Source of the DNA: Ruminococcus sp.
Lineage (GTDB): Bacteria > Bacillota > Clostridia > Oscillospirales > Ruminococcaceae
DNA: 39,576 nucleotides
Direction of reading: 5' to 3'
Assembly: GCA_017529875.1 (NCBI GenBank)
Contig: JAFXNC010000003.1
Coordinates: forward strand, 1-39,576
The notes beneath the pieces are model-generated. The model saw nothing but the letters and a program-made list of their open reading frames with translations. It was not told where the DNA came from and searched no databases. The position numbers and the translations under genes are program-made. The number at the start of each line of letters is the position of its first letter. Within the stretch, counting starts at the first letter, position 1. Shown piece by piece: positions 25,149 to 33,500 of this stretch.

Positions 25149-25356
25149 GCGCGGCGGCGATATAGAAGTATTTATGAATAATAGCTTCGTGTACGCTGCC
25201 GCAAAAGAATAAAGAAAAATCAAGGTATCGACCTGCGGCCGATGATTCAAAATATCATCGCCTAAGGCGATACCTTTATTCTTTCTTCTTTATTATTATA
25301 GCGGCGGCGCAATAGAAACTATAATTTGCGATATTCTCTTTCCCGCCGCCGCGCAC
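25149..25356. repeat. Intergenic palindromic repeat, copy 2
   Basis: The left part (25149-25185) matches the reverse complement of 19023-19055. A long inverted repeat follows, AAGGTATCG (25222-25230) to CGATACCTT (25268-25276), with an inner GATGAT/ATCATC pair. Then comes the A/T end shared with copy 1 and a GCGGCGGCG...CGCCGCCGC hairpin. It fills the gap between the convergent GGDEF and leuA genes and ends five bases from the leuA stop, so it probably terminates both. Confidence 0.7.
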
Positions 25357-25360
25357 CGTT

Positions 25361-27025
25361 TTATGCCATTATGTGGTTGATAGCCGAGAGCAGCGCGTAG
25401 ATCGAGGATACGATGATATCCGTGTGCCTGCCTGCGCCCCATACCATCTTGCCGTTGGCGGAGATGCCCACATAGGACACCGCCTCGGAGTTGGAGTGGC
25501 GCTCGAGGGCGTGCTCGTCGTAGCTTTCGAGGGTGAAGTCAAGCCCCGTAGCCTGCTTGAGGGCGTTGGCCACCGCATTGAGACGTCCGTTTCCGCGGGC
25601 AGTGAAGACCTTGGGCTCGGCGCCGTCCTTGGAGACCGTCACCTTCGCGGAGATGCGTCCGTCCGCATCCTGTACGAAGTGGGACTCGAACACCTTCACA
25701 GGGGTGTCGATGTTGAGGTAGTTCTCCTTGAAGATCTTGTAGATCTCGTCGGGCATGAGCTCCTTGTGGAGGTGGTCGGAGATGTCCTTGACCGCATAGC
25801 CGAAGTTCTCCCGCATCTTCTTGGGCATATTGTAGCCGTACTTCTTCTCCATGAGGAAGCCTATGCCGCCCTTGCCGGACTGGGAGTTGATGCGGATAAC
25901 GTCGCCGTCGTACTCTCTGCCCACATCCTTCGGGTCAAGCGGCAGATAGGGGCAGGTCCAGTGGTCGGGGTCCTTTTCCTCGCGCCACTTCATGCCCTTG
26001 GCGATAGCGTCCTGATGCGAGCCGGAGAAGGCCGCAAATACCAGCGCTCCCGCGTAGGGGCTGCGCTCGTAGACCTTCATGCGGGTAACTCTTTCGTATA
26101 TCTCCACCAGGGAGGGCATATCCGAGAAGTCCAGCTTAGGGTCAACGCCGTGGGTGTACATATTCAGAGCAAGGGTCACGATGTCAACGTTGCCGGTGCG
26201 CTCGCCGTTGCCGAAGCAGGTGCCCTCGATACGGTCAGCGCCTGCAAGCATACCCAGCTCGGAGTCGGCAACGCCTGTGCCACGGTCGTTGTGGGGGTGC
26301 AGCGAAACGATGACGTTCTCACGGTACTTCATGTTCTCGCACATATACTCGATCTGCGAAGCGTAAACATGGGGCAGGCTCATCTCAACGGTAACAGGCA
26401 GGTTCATGATGACCTTGCGCTCCGGGGTGGGCTGCCATACATCGAGAACGGCGTTGCAGACTTCAAGGGCGTACTCGGGCTCGGTGCCGGTGAAGCTCTC
26501 GGGGGAGTACTCGAAGATGATATTGCCCTTGGCCTTCTTGCGGTATTCCTCGCAGATCCTGGCGCCGGAGACCGCGATCTCCTTGATCTCCTCCTTGCTC
26601 ATGCGGAACACCTGCTCCCGCTGGGCGTAGGAGGTGGAGTTGTAGAGGTGTACGATAGCGTGCTTGGCGCCGTCAACGGCCTCGAAAGTCTTCTTGATGA
26701 TGTGCTCTCTCGACTGGGTGAGCACCTGAATCGTAACATCGTCCGGGATGAGATCCTTCTCGATAAGGGTGCGGCAGAACTCATACTCGGTCTCGGAGGC
26801 GGCAGGGAAACCGATCTCGATCTCTTTGAAGCCGATCTCGACGAGCTTAGCAAAGAACTCCAGCTTTTCCTCTAAGCTCATGGGGATAATGAGGGCCTGA
26901 TTTCCGTCTCTCAGGTCTACCGAGCACCAGATGGGTGCCTTGTCGATGTACTCCTTCTGAGTCCATTTCATACAGGGGTAGGGAGGCATGAAATAGCCTC
27001 TCTGATACTTGCTTGCATTCATCAT
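25361..27025 (-). CDS. leuA: 2-isopropylmalate synthase (type 2 LeuA)
   Basis: A protein of about 554 residues that condenses acetyl-CoA with 2-oxoisovalerate, the first step of leucine synthesis. The N-terminal TIM barrel has the HMGL-like signature WCSVDLRDGNQAL (about 30-42), with metal ligands in VSLHPHNDRGTGVADSEL and the FGNGERTGNVD motif. The C-terminal regulatory domain (SAKVTVSKDGAEPKVFTARGNGRLNAVANAL) binds leucine for feedback inhibition. The ATG at 27025 (or the adjacent one at 27022) is preceded by AGGAGAG; the frame upstream runs through the preceding gene's end. It is second in the T-box-controlled operon, 40 bases after the S66 peptidase gene. Confidence 0.95.
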   Translation of the reverse strand: MMNASKYQRGYFMPPYPCMKWTQKEYIDKAPIWCSVDLRDGNQALIIPMSLEEKLEFFAKLVEIGFKEIEIGFPAASETEYEFCRTLIEKDLIPDDVTIQVLTQSREHIIKKTFEAVDGAKHAIVHLYNSTSYAQREQVFRMSKEEIKEIAVSGARICEEYRKKAKGNIIFEYSPESFTGTEPEYALEVCNAVLDVWQPTPERKVIMNLPVTVEMSLPHVYASQIEYMCENMKYRENVIVSLHPHNDRGTGVADSELGMLAGADRIEGTCFGNGERTGNVDIVTLALNMYTHGVDPKLDFSDMPSLVEIYERVTRMKVYERSPYAGALVFAAFSGSHQDAIAKGMKWREEKDPDHWTCPYLPLDPKDVGREYDGDVIRINSQSGKGGIGFLMEKKYGYNMPKKMRENFGYAVKDISDHLHKELMPDEIYKIFKENYLNIDTPVKVFESHFVQDADGRISAKVTVSKDGAEPKVFTARGNGRLNAVANALKQATGLDFTLESYDEHALERHSNSEAVSYVGISANGKMVWGAGRHTDIIVSSIYALLSAINHIMA

Positions 27026-27065
27026 AACAATACGCTCTCCTTTACAAATACATTTATATTTCAGT

Positions 27066-28097
27066 TTATTGATATTCAAAGGTGATGACCTGTTTTTCCG
27101 CATCCACAACAGCCTCAACTCCGAAGGGCATGATGCACCGGGGCATGGCGTGTCCGATGTTGACATTGAACACTATTGGCAGCTCAGCTCGCCCGGTGAC
27201 CTCGGTGAGCAGCTGCTTGTATTCCGCGGCGTAGGTCCCGTCCATGGGCTTGCCCGCCAGTATGCCGGATATCCTGTCGAAGACGCCGGCACCTTTCAGA
27301 TACTCCAGAGCCCTGCGGTACTTCTCCGGCGAGGGCTTTTCCTCGCTGGATTCCAGCAGCAGGATCCGTCCCTGCCAGTCCTCCGGTTCGGGGAAAAGGC
27401 CGTATTCCCGGCACAGGACAGGCATATCCGGGTAGCGATCACTGCTGAACATATCGTACAGCGAGTCTATGCAGCCTCCCAGTATCTTCCCTCTGAACAC
27501 CGGCGGGCCCTGTAACAGCTCGAAGCCCCTGTCCGGGTGAGAGGCGGGAGATATGCCCGCCTGATCGGGGGTGAAGGACTTTCGCTCCTCGTACCAGACC
27601 TCGCTGGGGGTGATACGGCTTATCCTGCCGGTGGTGATGAGCTCCTCGAAATACTGCCGGGTGTAGGGGAGCATCTCACGGCTCAGCTCGCAGATATCCG
27701 ACAGGAAGGACTGTCCGTAGAACGTCCTGAGCCCCGCCTTGTGCAGCATCAGGTGGTTTATGGTGGTGTCGGAGAAGCCGAGAAAGATCTTGTCTGTCAC
27801 AGCGCTTTTCAGCTCACCGCTGCCGAACAGATATGGCAGCAGCCGGTAGGTGTCGTCGCCTCCGATAGCGCAGAGTATCATGTCTGTATCCGGGTCGCGG
27901 AAGGCTTCAAGCAGATCCTCGGCTCTTTTCTCGGGGTGCTCCCTGATGTAGTCGAGCCCTTTAAGCGCATTGGGCATGAACTTCACATTCAGCCCGTATT
28001 CGCGCAGTCGTTTCAGCCCGATGTCCAGCTCAAATTTCATGTATGGCTCACCTGTTATGCCGCTGGACAGGCTGACTATTGCAATATTCCTGACCGT
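27066..28097 (-). CDS. S66 LD-carboxypeptidase-like protein (MccF family)
   Basis: Peptidase family S66, which includes murein LD-carboxypeptidases and MccF self-immunity proteins. The nucleophile Ser lies in LGFSDTTINHL, the Glu probably in LLLESSEEKP and the His in NIGHAMPRC. The glycine turn CAIGGDDTYRLLPYL is conserved. The first ATG (28040) would remove the conserved N-terminal strand IAIVSLSSGITGEP, which is open in frame upstream. No ATG, GTG or TTG is available there; an ACG at 28097 has GGTGAGG five bases upstream, and 28097 is used as the likely start. It is first in the operon with leuA, behind a T-box leader. Confidence 0.85.
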   Translation of the reverse strand, partial: TVRNIAIVSLSSGITGEPYMKFELDIGLKRLREYGLNVKFMPNALKGLDYIREHPEKRAEDLLEAFRDPDTDMILCAIGGDDTYRLLPYLFGSGELKSAVTDKIFLGFSDTTINHLMLHKAGLRTFYGQSFLSDICELSREMLPYTRQYFEELITTGRISRITPSEVWYEERKSFTPDQAGISPASHPDRGFELLQGPPVFRGKILGGCIDSLYDMFSSDRYPDMPVLCREYGLFPEPEDWQGRILLLESSEEKPSPEKYRRALEYLKGAGVFDRISGILAGKPMDGTYAAEYKQLLTEVTGRAELPIVFNVNIGHAMPRCIMPFGVEAVVDAEKQVITFEYQ

Positions 28098-28137
28098 GAC
28101 TGCCTCACCGCCTTTCTGCTTTTCTCTGATGTGTAAT

Positions 28138-28435
28138 AAAAAACGCCCGTCTCCATATACAAGAGACGAGCGAAATGACCCGTGTTACCACTCTCATTCA
28201 CGTATACGTCACCGCATACGCCTTGCCCGCATCAGTCAATGCGGCGCTCTGTAACGGGAGCTCCCGTAGAGGGCTACTGCCGTTTCGCCCTGTCTGCTCG
28301 GGGATGAGCTATGACCGTCAGCCCTTACCGCCTTTCACCAAACGGCGGCTCTCTTTGACCGAAGCTGTCGGCTTTGTTTCCCTTCTGCGCATTTGAATTA
28401 TTATCCCGGATGATCCGGGCACTTTATGAATATAG
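28138..28435 (-). promoter_or_regulatory. T-box riboswitch leader, probably tRNA-Leu responsive
   Basis: On the minus strand the leader shows a stem I with AGAGAGCC, the apical GGTGAAAG motif, a candidate specifier CUC followed by A (28306-28308), a stem III region and the antiterminator sequence AGAGTGGTAACACG with TGGT at 28187-28190. A terminator follows: CGCTCGTCTC / GAGACGGGCG with a T run (28138-28172). Uncharged tRNA would stabilise the antiterminator and allow transcription into the S66 gene and leuA. TGGT pairs with ACCA ends, consistent with tRNA-Leu. The specifier was chosen by eye. Confidence 0.88.
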
Positions 28436-28437
28436 TC

Positions 28438-28466
28438 ATTATACTATATTATATTAACGCTGTCAA
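28438..28466 (-). promoter_or_regulatory. Promoter of the T-box-S66-leuA operon
   Basis: On the minus strand TTGACA (28461-28466) and TATAAT (28438-28443) are 17 bases apart, a perfect consensus immediately upstream of the T-box leader. High promoter strength with control by attenuation is typical of T-box operons. Confidence 0.9.
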
Positions 28467-28602
28467 GGCTGTTAATAGTTTTTTTACATATGCGCCCCGG
28501 AGGGACAGCCTTTTATCATTAATTCATACCGTATTTATAATATCCCGGATTTTTGGTGCTATTATTATCATTAGAAAAATGTACCACGGGGGAGGAATGG
28601 CT

Positions 28603-30144
28603 ATGATGACACTCAGACTGCTTGCGGTCAACGACCTGAGCAGCGTAGATATGGATATGCGCGTACCCATTGACGAGCTGCCCGAGAGGGTGGTGCTGGT
28701 CAACTGCGGCTATGACGGCGGCGTGCTGCTGCCGGAGGGCTATGCGGCGCTCCTGCTCACCGACGACCCCGCCCATGCTCAGCGTTACGCCGGCGAGGAG
28801 CGGGTGTTCACCGTTTTCGTCGGGGAGCACAGCAAGTGCGCAGAGTTCAGCGACCGGCTCTTTGACCTTTGGTCTGCCTCCGACGGAGCAGAGCTTATAT
28901 ATAAAAGGTATATCCGCGCCATAGCCTCGGTGAAGACCCTGTTCGATGCCGACTTTTACAGCAGGGCATTGGACACTACTGTCAACACCGTTCCGGACAT
29001 GATGTGGTTTCGCCGCCGCGACGGTATACACACTCTGGTCAACGGCGAGTTCTGCCGGGTAGTCCGCAAGGACAGACTGGATATCGTTGGCAAGGACTCC
29101 CGCCGCATCTGGGAGGTCTCCGCCGAGGACGCGGAGGACGGCAGCTCCGACGAGGAGGCGATCGCCTCCGGGGAGACCTTCGTCTGCGACGAGCCCCTGA
29201 TGACCGGCGAGGGCGTGAAGCAGTTCACCACCTACCGCAGCCCCTTGAAGGATATGTTCGGCAACATCTTCGGCACCGTCTGCCTGGGGCACGACGTCAC
29301 CAATTTCAGCAACATGGGCATCGAGCTGACTATCCTTGTTGAGAACCTGCCCTATCCCATGACTATCTTCTCCGCCGACTGGAAGGTGGTGCGGATGAAC
29401 GGCTACTTCTCGGAGCTGGCCGGGGTCTACTCCAAGGCGCAGGAGGAAAGCTTCGATTACGCCGCCTGGAAGTCCGAGATGCTCATTCCCGCCGGTGAGC
29501 GCATGGAAAACAAGACTAAGCATACCTCCTCCCGGGAGTACTACATCGTCCACAAGGGGGACAAGCGCTGCTTCGAGGTCACGGAGCTGGAGATCAGGGA
29601 CTACTTCGATAACGTCTCCGGCTACTTCGTGACGCTGCTGGATGTGACCTATCAGCGGGCTTACGAGGACTCTATCCTCGAGGCTGCCAATACCGATATG
29701 CTCACCGGGCTCTACAACCGGCGGTTTTTCTATAATCATCTGTCCCAGCTGAAAGGGAAGCCCTTCACGCTGCTGTATATGGACCTTGACCGCTTTAAGG
29801 CCATAAACGACACCCTGGGTCACGCCAGCGGCGATACTGCGCTGATAAAGACCGCCGAGCTCATCAAGGAGCATTTCCCGGAGTCGGTCTGCGCCAGGCT
29901 GGGCGGCGACGAGTTCGCGGTCATCGACGAGGGTCACGGCCTTGCTTTTCTCACCGAGCAGAGCAAAATGCTGGAAAAGGCCGTAGCTGAGGCCTTTGCG
30001 AGCCTGGGTACGGGTACCACCATAAGCATCGGCATCAACCGCAGCGACGGCACCGCCGAGGACATCGACCAGCTTTTCGGCGAGAGCGACGCCAAAATGT
30101 ACGCCATCAAAAAGCAGCACCACGACCGCTTCATGAACACCTGA
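28603..30144 (+). CDS. PAS-GGDEF diguanylate cyclase
   Basis: A soluble protein of 513 residues. The first 110 residues are an unrecognised alpha/beta domain (LRLLAVNDLSSVDMDMRVP..RVVLVNCGYDGGVLLP) that somewhat resembles a response-regulator-like or nucleotide-fold domain. Two PAS domains follow (TVPDMMWFRRRDGIHTLVN; NLPYPMTIFSADWKVVRMN). The GGDEF domain has TDMLTGLYNRRFF and ARLGGDEFAVI (434-438). No RxxD inhibitory site is seen. The ATG at 28603 has GGGGGAGG seven bases upstream; the longer frame crosses the T-box promoter region. A 14-bp terminator follows the gene. Confidence 0.9.
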   Translation: MMTLRLLAVNDLSSVDMDMRVPIDELPERVVLVNCGYDGGVLLPEGYAALLLTDDPAHAQRYAGEERVFTVFVGEHSKCAEFSDRLFDLWSASDGAELIYKRYIRAIASVKTLFDADFYSRALDTTVNTVPDMMWFRRRDGIHTLVNGEFCRVVRKDRLDIVGKDSRRIWEVSAEDAEDGSSDEEAIASGETFVCDEPLMTGEGVKQFTTYRSPLKDMFGNIFGTVCLGHDVTNFSNMGIELTILVENLPYPMTIFSADWKVVRMNGYFSELAGVYSKAQEESFDYAAWKSEMLIPAGERMENKTKHTSSREYYIVHKGDKRCFEVTELEIRDYFDNVSGYFVTLLDVTYQRAYEDSILEAANTDMLTGLYNRRFFYNHLSQLKGKPFTLLYMDLDRFKAINDTLGHASGDTALIKTAELIKEHFPESVCARLGGDEFAVIDEGHGLAFLTEQSKMLEKAVAEAFASLGTGTTISIGINRSDGTAEDIDQLFGESDAKMYAIKKQHHDRFMNT

Positions 30145-30155
30145 TTAGTCCGTTT

Positions 30156-30192
30156 TGCCGTACTGTCAAAGCATGATCTTGACAGTGCGGCA
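30156..30192 (+). terminator. Terminator after the PAS-GGDEF gene
   Basis: The 14-bp stem TGCCGTACTGTCAA / TTGACAGTGCGGCA (one G-U pair) is followed by TTTTC, 11 bases after the stop codon. Confidence 0.85.
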
Positions 30193-30216
30193 TTTTCATA
30201 TACTTGTTTTTGACGT

Positions 30217-30249
30217 CCTCCGGCACTCCCGAAAGGGAACAGCCGGAGG
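30217..30249 (+). terminator. Second hairpin in the intergenic region
   Basis: The stem CCTCCGGC / GCCGGAGG, with an inner CTCCC-GAAA-GGGA, is followed by GCATTTTTG. It could back up the preceding terminator. The rest of the 443-base gap up to 30470 is A/T-rich with no recognised feature. Confidence 0.65.
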
Positions 30250-30470
30250 GCATTTTTGTAATTGTCCGGAGCTTGACAGCCTGTTTTGCGGCAGTGCCAG
30301 GAAATGGCAGGAAATGTTAATACAAATTGTGCCCGATTTTAATAAAATTAGCATCAAATATGGTAAAATAATGAAATTTTGGAATATCTTCATAGTATAG
30401 GGCAAGTTGTTTTGTGAAAAACTGCCAAAATGTACTGATAAATTTCTATGAATAATTTTAGTTCAACCTG

Positions 30471-30552
30471 TTGCAATAGTCATCTGTTGTATGATATAAT
30501 GTATATGTATTATTATATCCGGGTGCGCCCTACCGGCTTTAAAGCGCACCGG
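30471..30552 (+). promoter_or_regulatory. Promoter and leader hairpin of the giant surface protein gene
   Basis: TTGCAA (30471-30476) and TATAAT (30495-30500) are 18 bases apart. The leader contains the hairpin CCGGGTGCGC (30519-30528) / GCGCACCGG (30544-30552) with one bulge. No c-di-GMP riboswitch motif was recognised. Confidence 0.6.
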
Positions 30553-30587
30553 AAAATACTGATAATAATATGAAAGGGTGAAAGAAG

Positions 30588-33500
30588 ATGACGAGAGCGA
30601 TGTCAAAACGCATGAATAAGATACTCAGTATCATAACTGCGTTTTTACTTGCACTCTCCACCTTCGGCGGAGTGCTCACAGCACCCCTGTTCGCACACGC
30701 GGCTGATTCCTTTAAGGTAAGAGTCGAAGTGAAGAACAAGGACGGTTCCGAGGATCAGATCGTTACTTACAGCGGTTACAATCAGGGATCCTTTGTGCTT
30801 GCGACGCTGAAGGACGCAGAGACCGATGAAATTATCGGCTGGAGACTCGAACGCCTTACCCCCCGTCAGGAGGGCAATGTTTGGCATTACGAATACTACT
30901 ACAACGAGTTTCCGAAGAATGTAGAATTCACGGAATTCTACACACTCACGACCGGTTCGGTAAGTGACACTTTCTGGAACAATCCCAGGATCACCTATGA
31001 CGCCGGCAAGCACACAGTAAGCTACCGTGTGTACAGCTGTGACGGCACTCAGGGTCATGAGTGGTTCAATGTCCAGTGCTACAACGACTGTGTTGGCACT
31101 GATACTGACCCGGCAAAGGTAAAGGACAGCTTTGACGGCTACGTTCACGACACCGAGGTCGAAGAAGACGGCACCAATGTGTTCAAGCTCACTCAGAAGG
31201 ATGTTGCCTTCAACCTTGAGTTTGACATGGATGTCAACACCGACATCCCTGCTCCCGAGAAGTACTACGCTCTGGTAGAGGTAAGCCACAGCAGCAGTGC
31301 TCCCACTTACTTCTGTCAGGCAATTGACCTTCACAACCAGACCGGCAAGCAGACCTTCTCTGTTCAGACTCCTACCACCGAGAACTGGCTCGATTCCAAC
31401 GGCAATCCTACCGACGAGCGCTTCAACGGCAAGGAGAACGGAGTGGTCGTAAAGGTCGTTCAGGCTCTGACCAATGACGCAACTGTTGCCGACATGATCG
31501 CAGGCAACGAGAAGATCCGCACCTTCGGAAGCTCCTGCATCATCAAGGACGTCAACGTGGTAGGCGGCGGCCTTTTTGTCCAGGATTCCGACAGCTATGC
31601 CCTCTATACTATCCCGCTCTATTTCGGCGAGATCCCCTCAGAGGATCTCAACTTCCTGGATCTGCTGGGCGAGGGCGCAAACATCGGCTTCGTCGCTGAC
31701 AGATATCAGTACGGCGGACACACCGAGACCAACATAGCGGTAAACCACTATGAGGGTTATGCGGGCAACAACGTTGACTCGGATATATGCGGCCTTTTCG
31801 GCGGACACTATTATGTATCCAACTTCGTTAAGTTCGCTCCGGAAACTATCACACAGCCCGGCGAAAAAGAAGGCGAGACAGTTACCGTCGATAATCCCGA
31901 ATACGTTAAGTATCACAAGAACTATTCTTACGATCCCGACGGCAAGCTGGAGATAGGCGAGAGAAGCTGCCCCGAGGGCATCATCGTTCACCTTACCAGC
32001 GACGAACTCCTCTCTCCCAAGCCTATCAGAAGCTATGCGGTATTCGAGGAGATGACTGCCAAGGATATGACCGAGGGCGTCATCGAGCCTATCATCGCAA
32101 ATATGCAGAAGGCTTCCGCAAAGCTCATCGCAAACAAGCAGAACATTAACCTGATCTATTCCAATCAGGGCAAGGCCGTTCTCGTTGACGGCACCGAGCT
32201 CCCCAACAACGCTACTATCTATGTTGACGGCGACGCTATCAAAGCCCAGCTTGAAATGACCGGCTCCGTGGTGGACGACACCAATGCCAACGGCCTCAAG
32301 ATCAAGATCAAGGAAGGCCAGACCGTCGTATTCAATTTCGATTCCACCGACAAGCTCACCCTTGCCAAGTACGGTATCGAGATCTACGACAAGGACGGCG
32401 ATCCTATCGAGGACAGGAAGTACGGCGACGGCACCACCCAGCCCGCCAGCTATGACAACGTTCTCGACAACAATCAGAACACCTGGCTCGAGGAAGTTTC
32501 CAAGAGCGTTATCTGGAACTGCGCATCCGTGAGCGAGCTCAAGATCAACAGCTCCGCAGGCGTGTTCCTGGTACCCAAGGATCTGTCCGACACCTATATC
32601 GAAGGCAGCTCCTCCGGTTGGTTCATCACCGACGGTTTCGTAAGAAACAACGCTGAGTGGCACTTCACCTATTCCGGCGTTCCCGGCACTACTTCTCCTC
32701 TCACCGTTACCAAGTATGACATCAACGGCAGACCTGTAAGCGGCGCCAAGCTGGAGATCAGAAACGCCGAGGACGATTCCCTCGTGCGCAAGTGGACTGC
32801 TGACACCAGCACCACCGAGAAAACCAACCCCTACTCCCTGTCTCTTGCTCCCGGCGAGTACATTCTTAAAGAGACAGGCTTCGACACTGCTCTCAACAGC
32901 ACCGAGTATGAATTAAATCCTTTCGAGCTGAGATTCAGAGTAGTCGATGATTCCAATTACACCGCAAAGACATTTGCATCTCACATCGAGATCCTTTCCG
33001 AGCTTGACAACTCCGGACGCACCGACGGCGACAAGACCACAGGCTATTATATGGTATGGGGTCAGGAAAGCGACAACGTGGGCGTCTACAACGCATTCAA
33101 GCAGGACAAGACCAAGGTAGATCTCTCCAAGTCCGACGTTACCGGACAGCCCGAGGTAGTTGGCGCTCATATCGAGATCTATAAGGTGAGCGATCTTGAT
33201 TCTGCGAAGACCTTCAAGCTGGATGAGTGGGATTCCGACGGCACTGTGAAGACCTTCGAGCTTGCCGAGGGTACATACATCCTCCGCGAGACCGACGCTT
33301 CCGAGCTCGACGGCTACAAGATCATCGACAGCGACGTGGTATTCAAGGTCGAGACCGTGAACAACAAAAAGACTGTTACCGTTATAAGCGGCACGTCTGA
33401 CGGCACCTCCGCTGACGATCAGGTCAACGGCTACGTTAAGTTCACCAATGCTGCCGGCGCAGGCCCCGCAGCAAAGAACGCATCCTTCCGCTTCTGCGAC

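Noticed and set aside
25373..26875. 500-codon plus-strand frame opposite leuA
   Set aside because: leuA on the minus strand is fully supported by catalytic and regulatory motifs; the opposite frame is a GC-driven shadow.
28519..30123. 534-codon minus-strand frame opposite the PAS-GGDEF gene
   Set aside because: The plus strand has clear PAS and GGDEF motifs, and the antisense product shows no domain. It also lies across the T-box promoter.
30250..30587. Possible c-di-GMP riboswitch before the giant surface gene
   Set aside because: The leader has a simple hairpin but no recognisable GEMM-I or GEMM-II core. A covariance search would be needed to change this.
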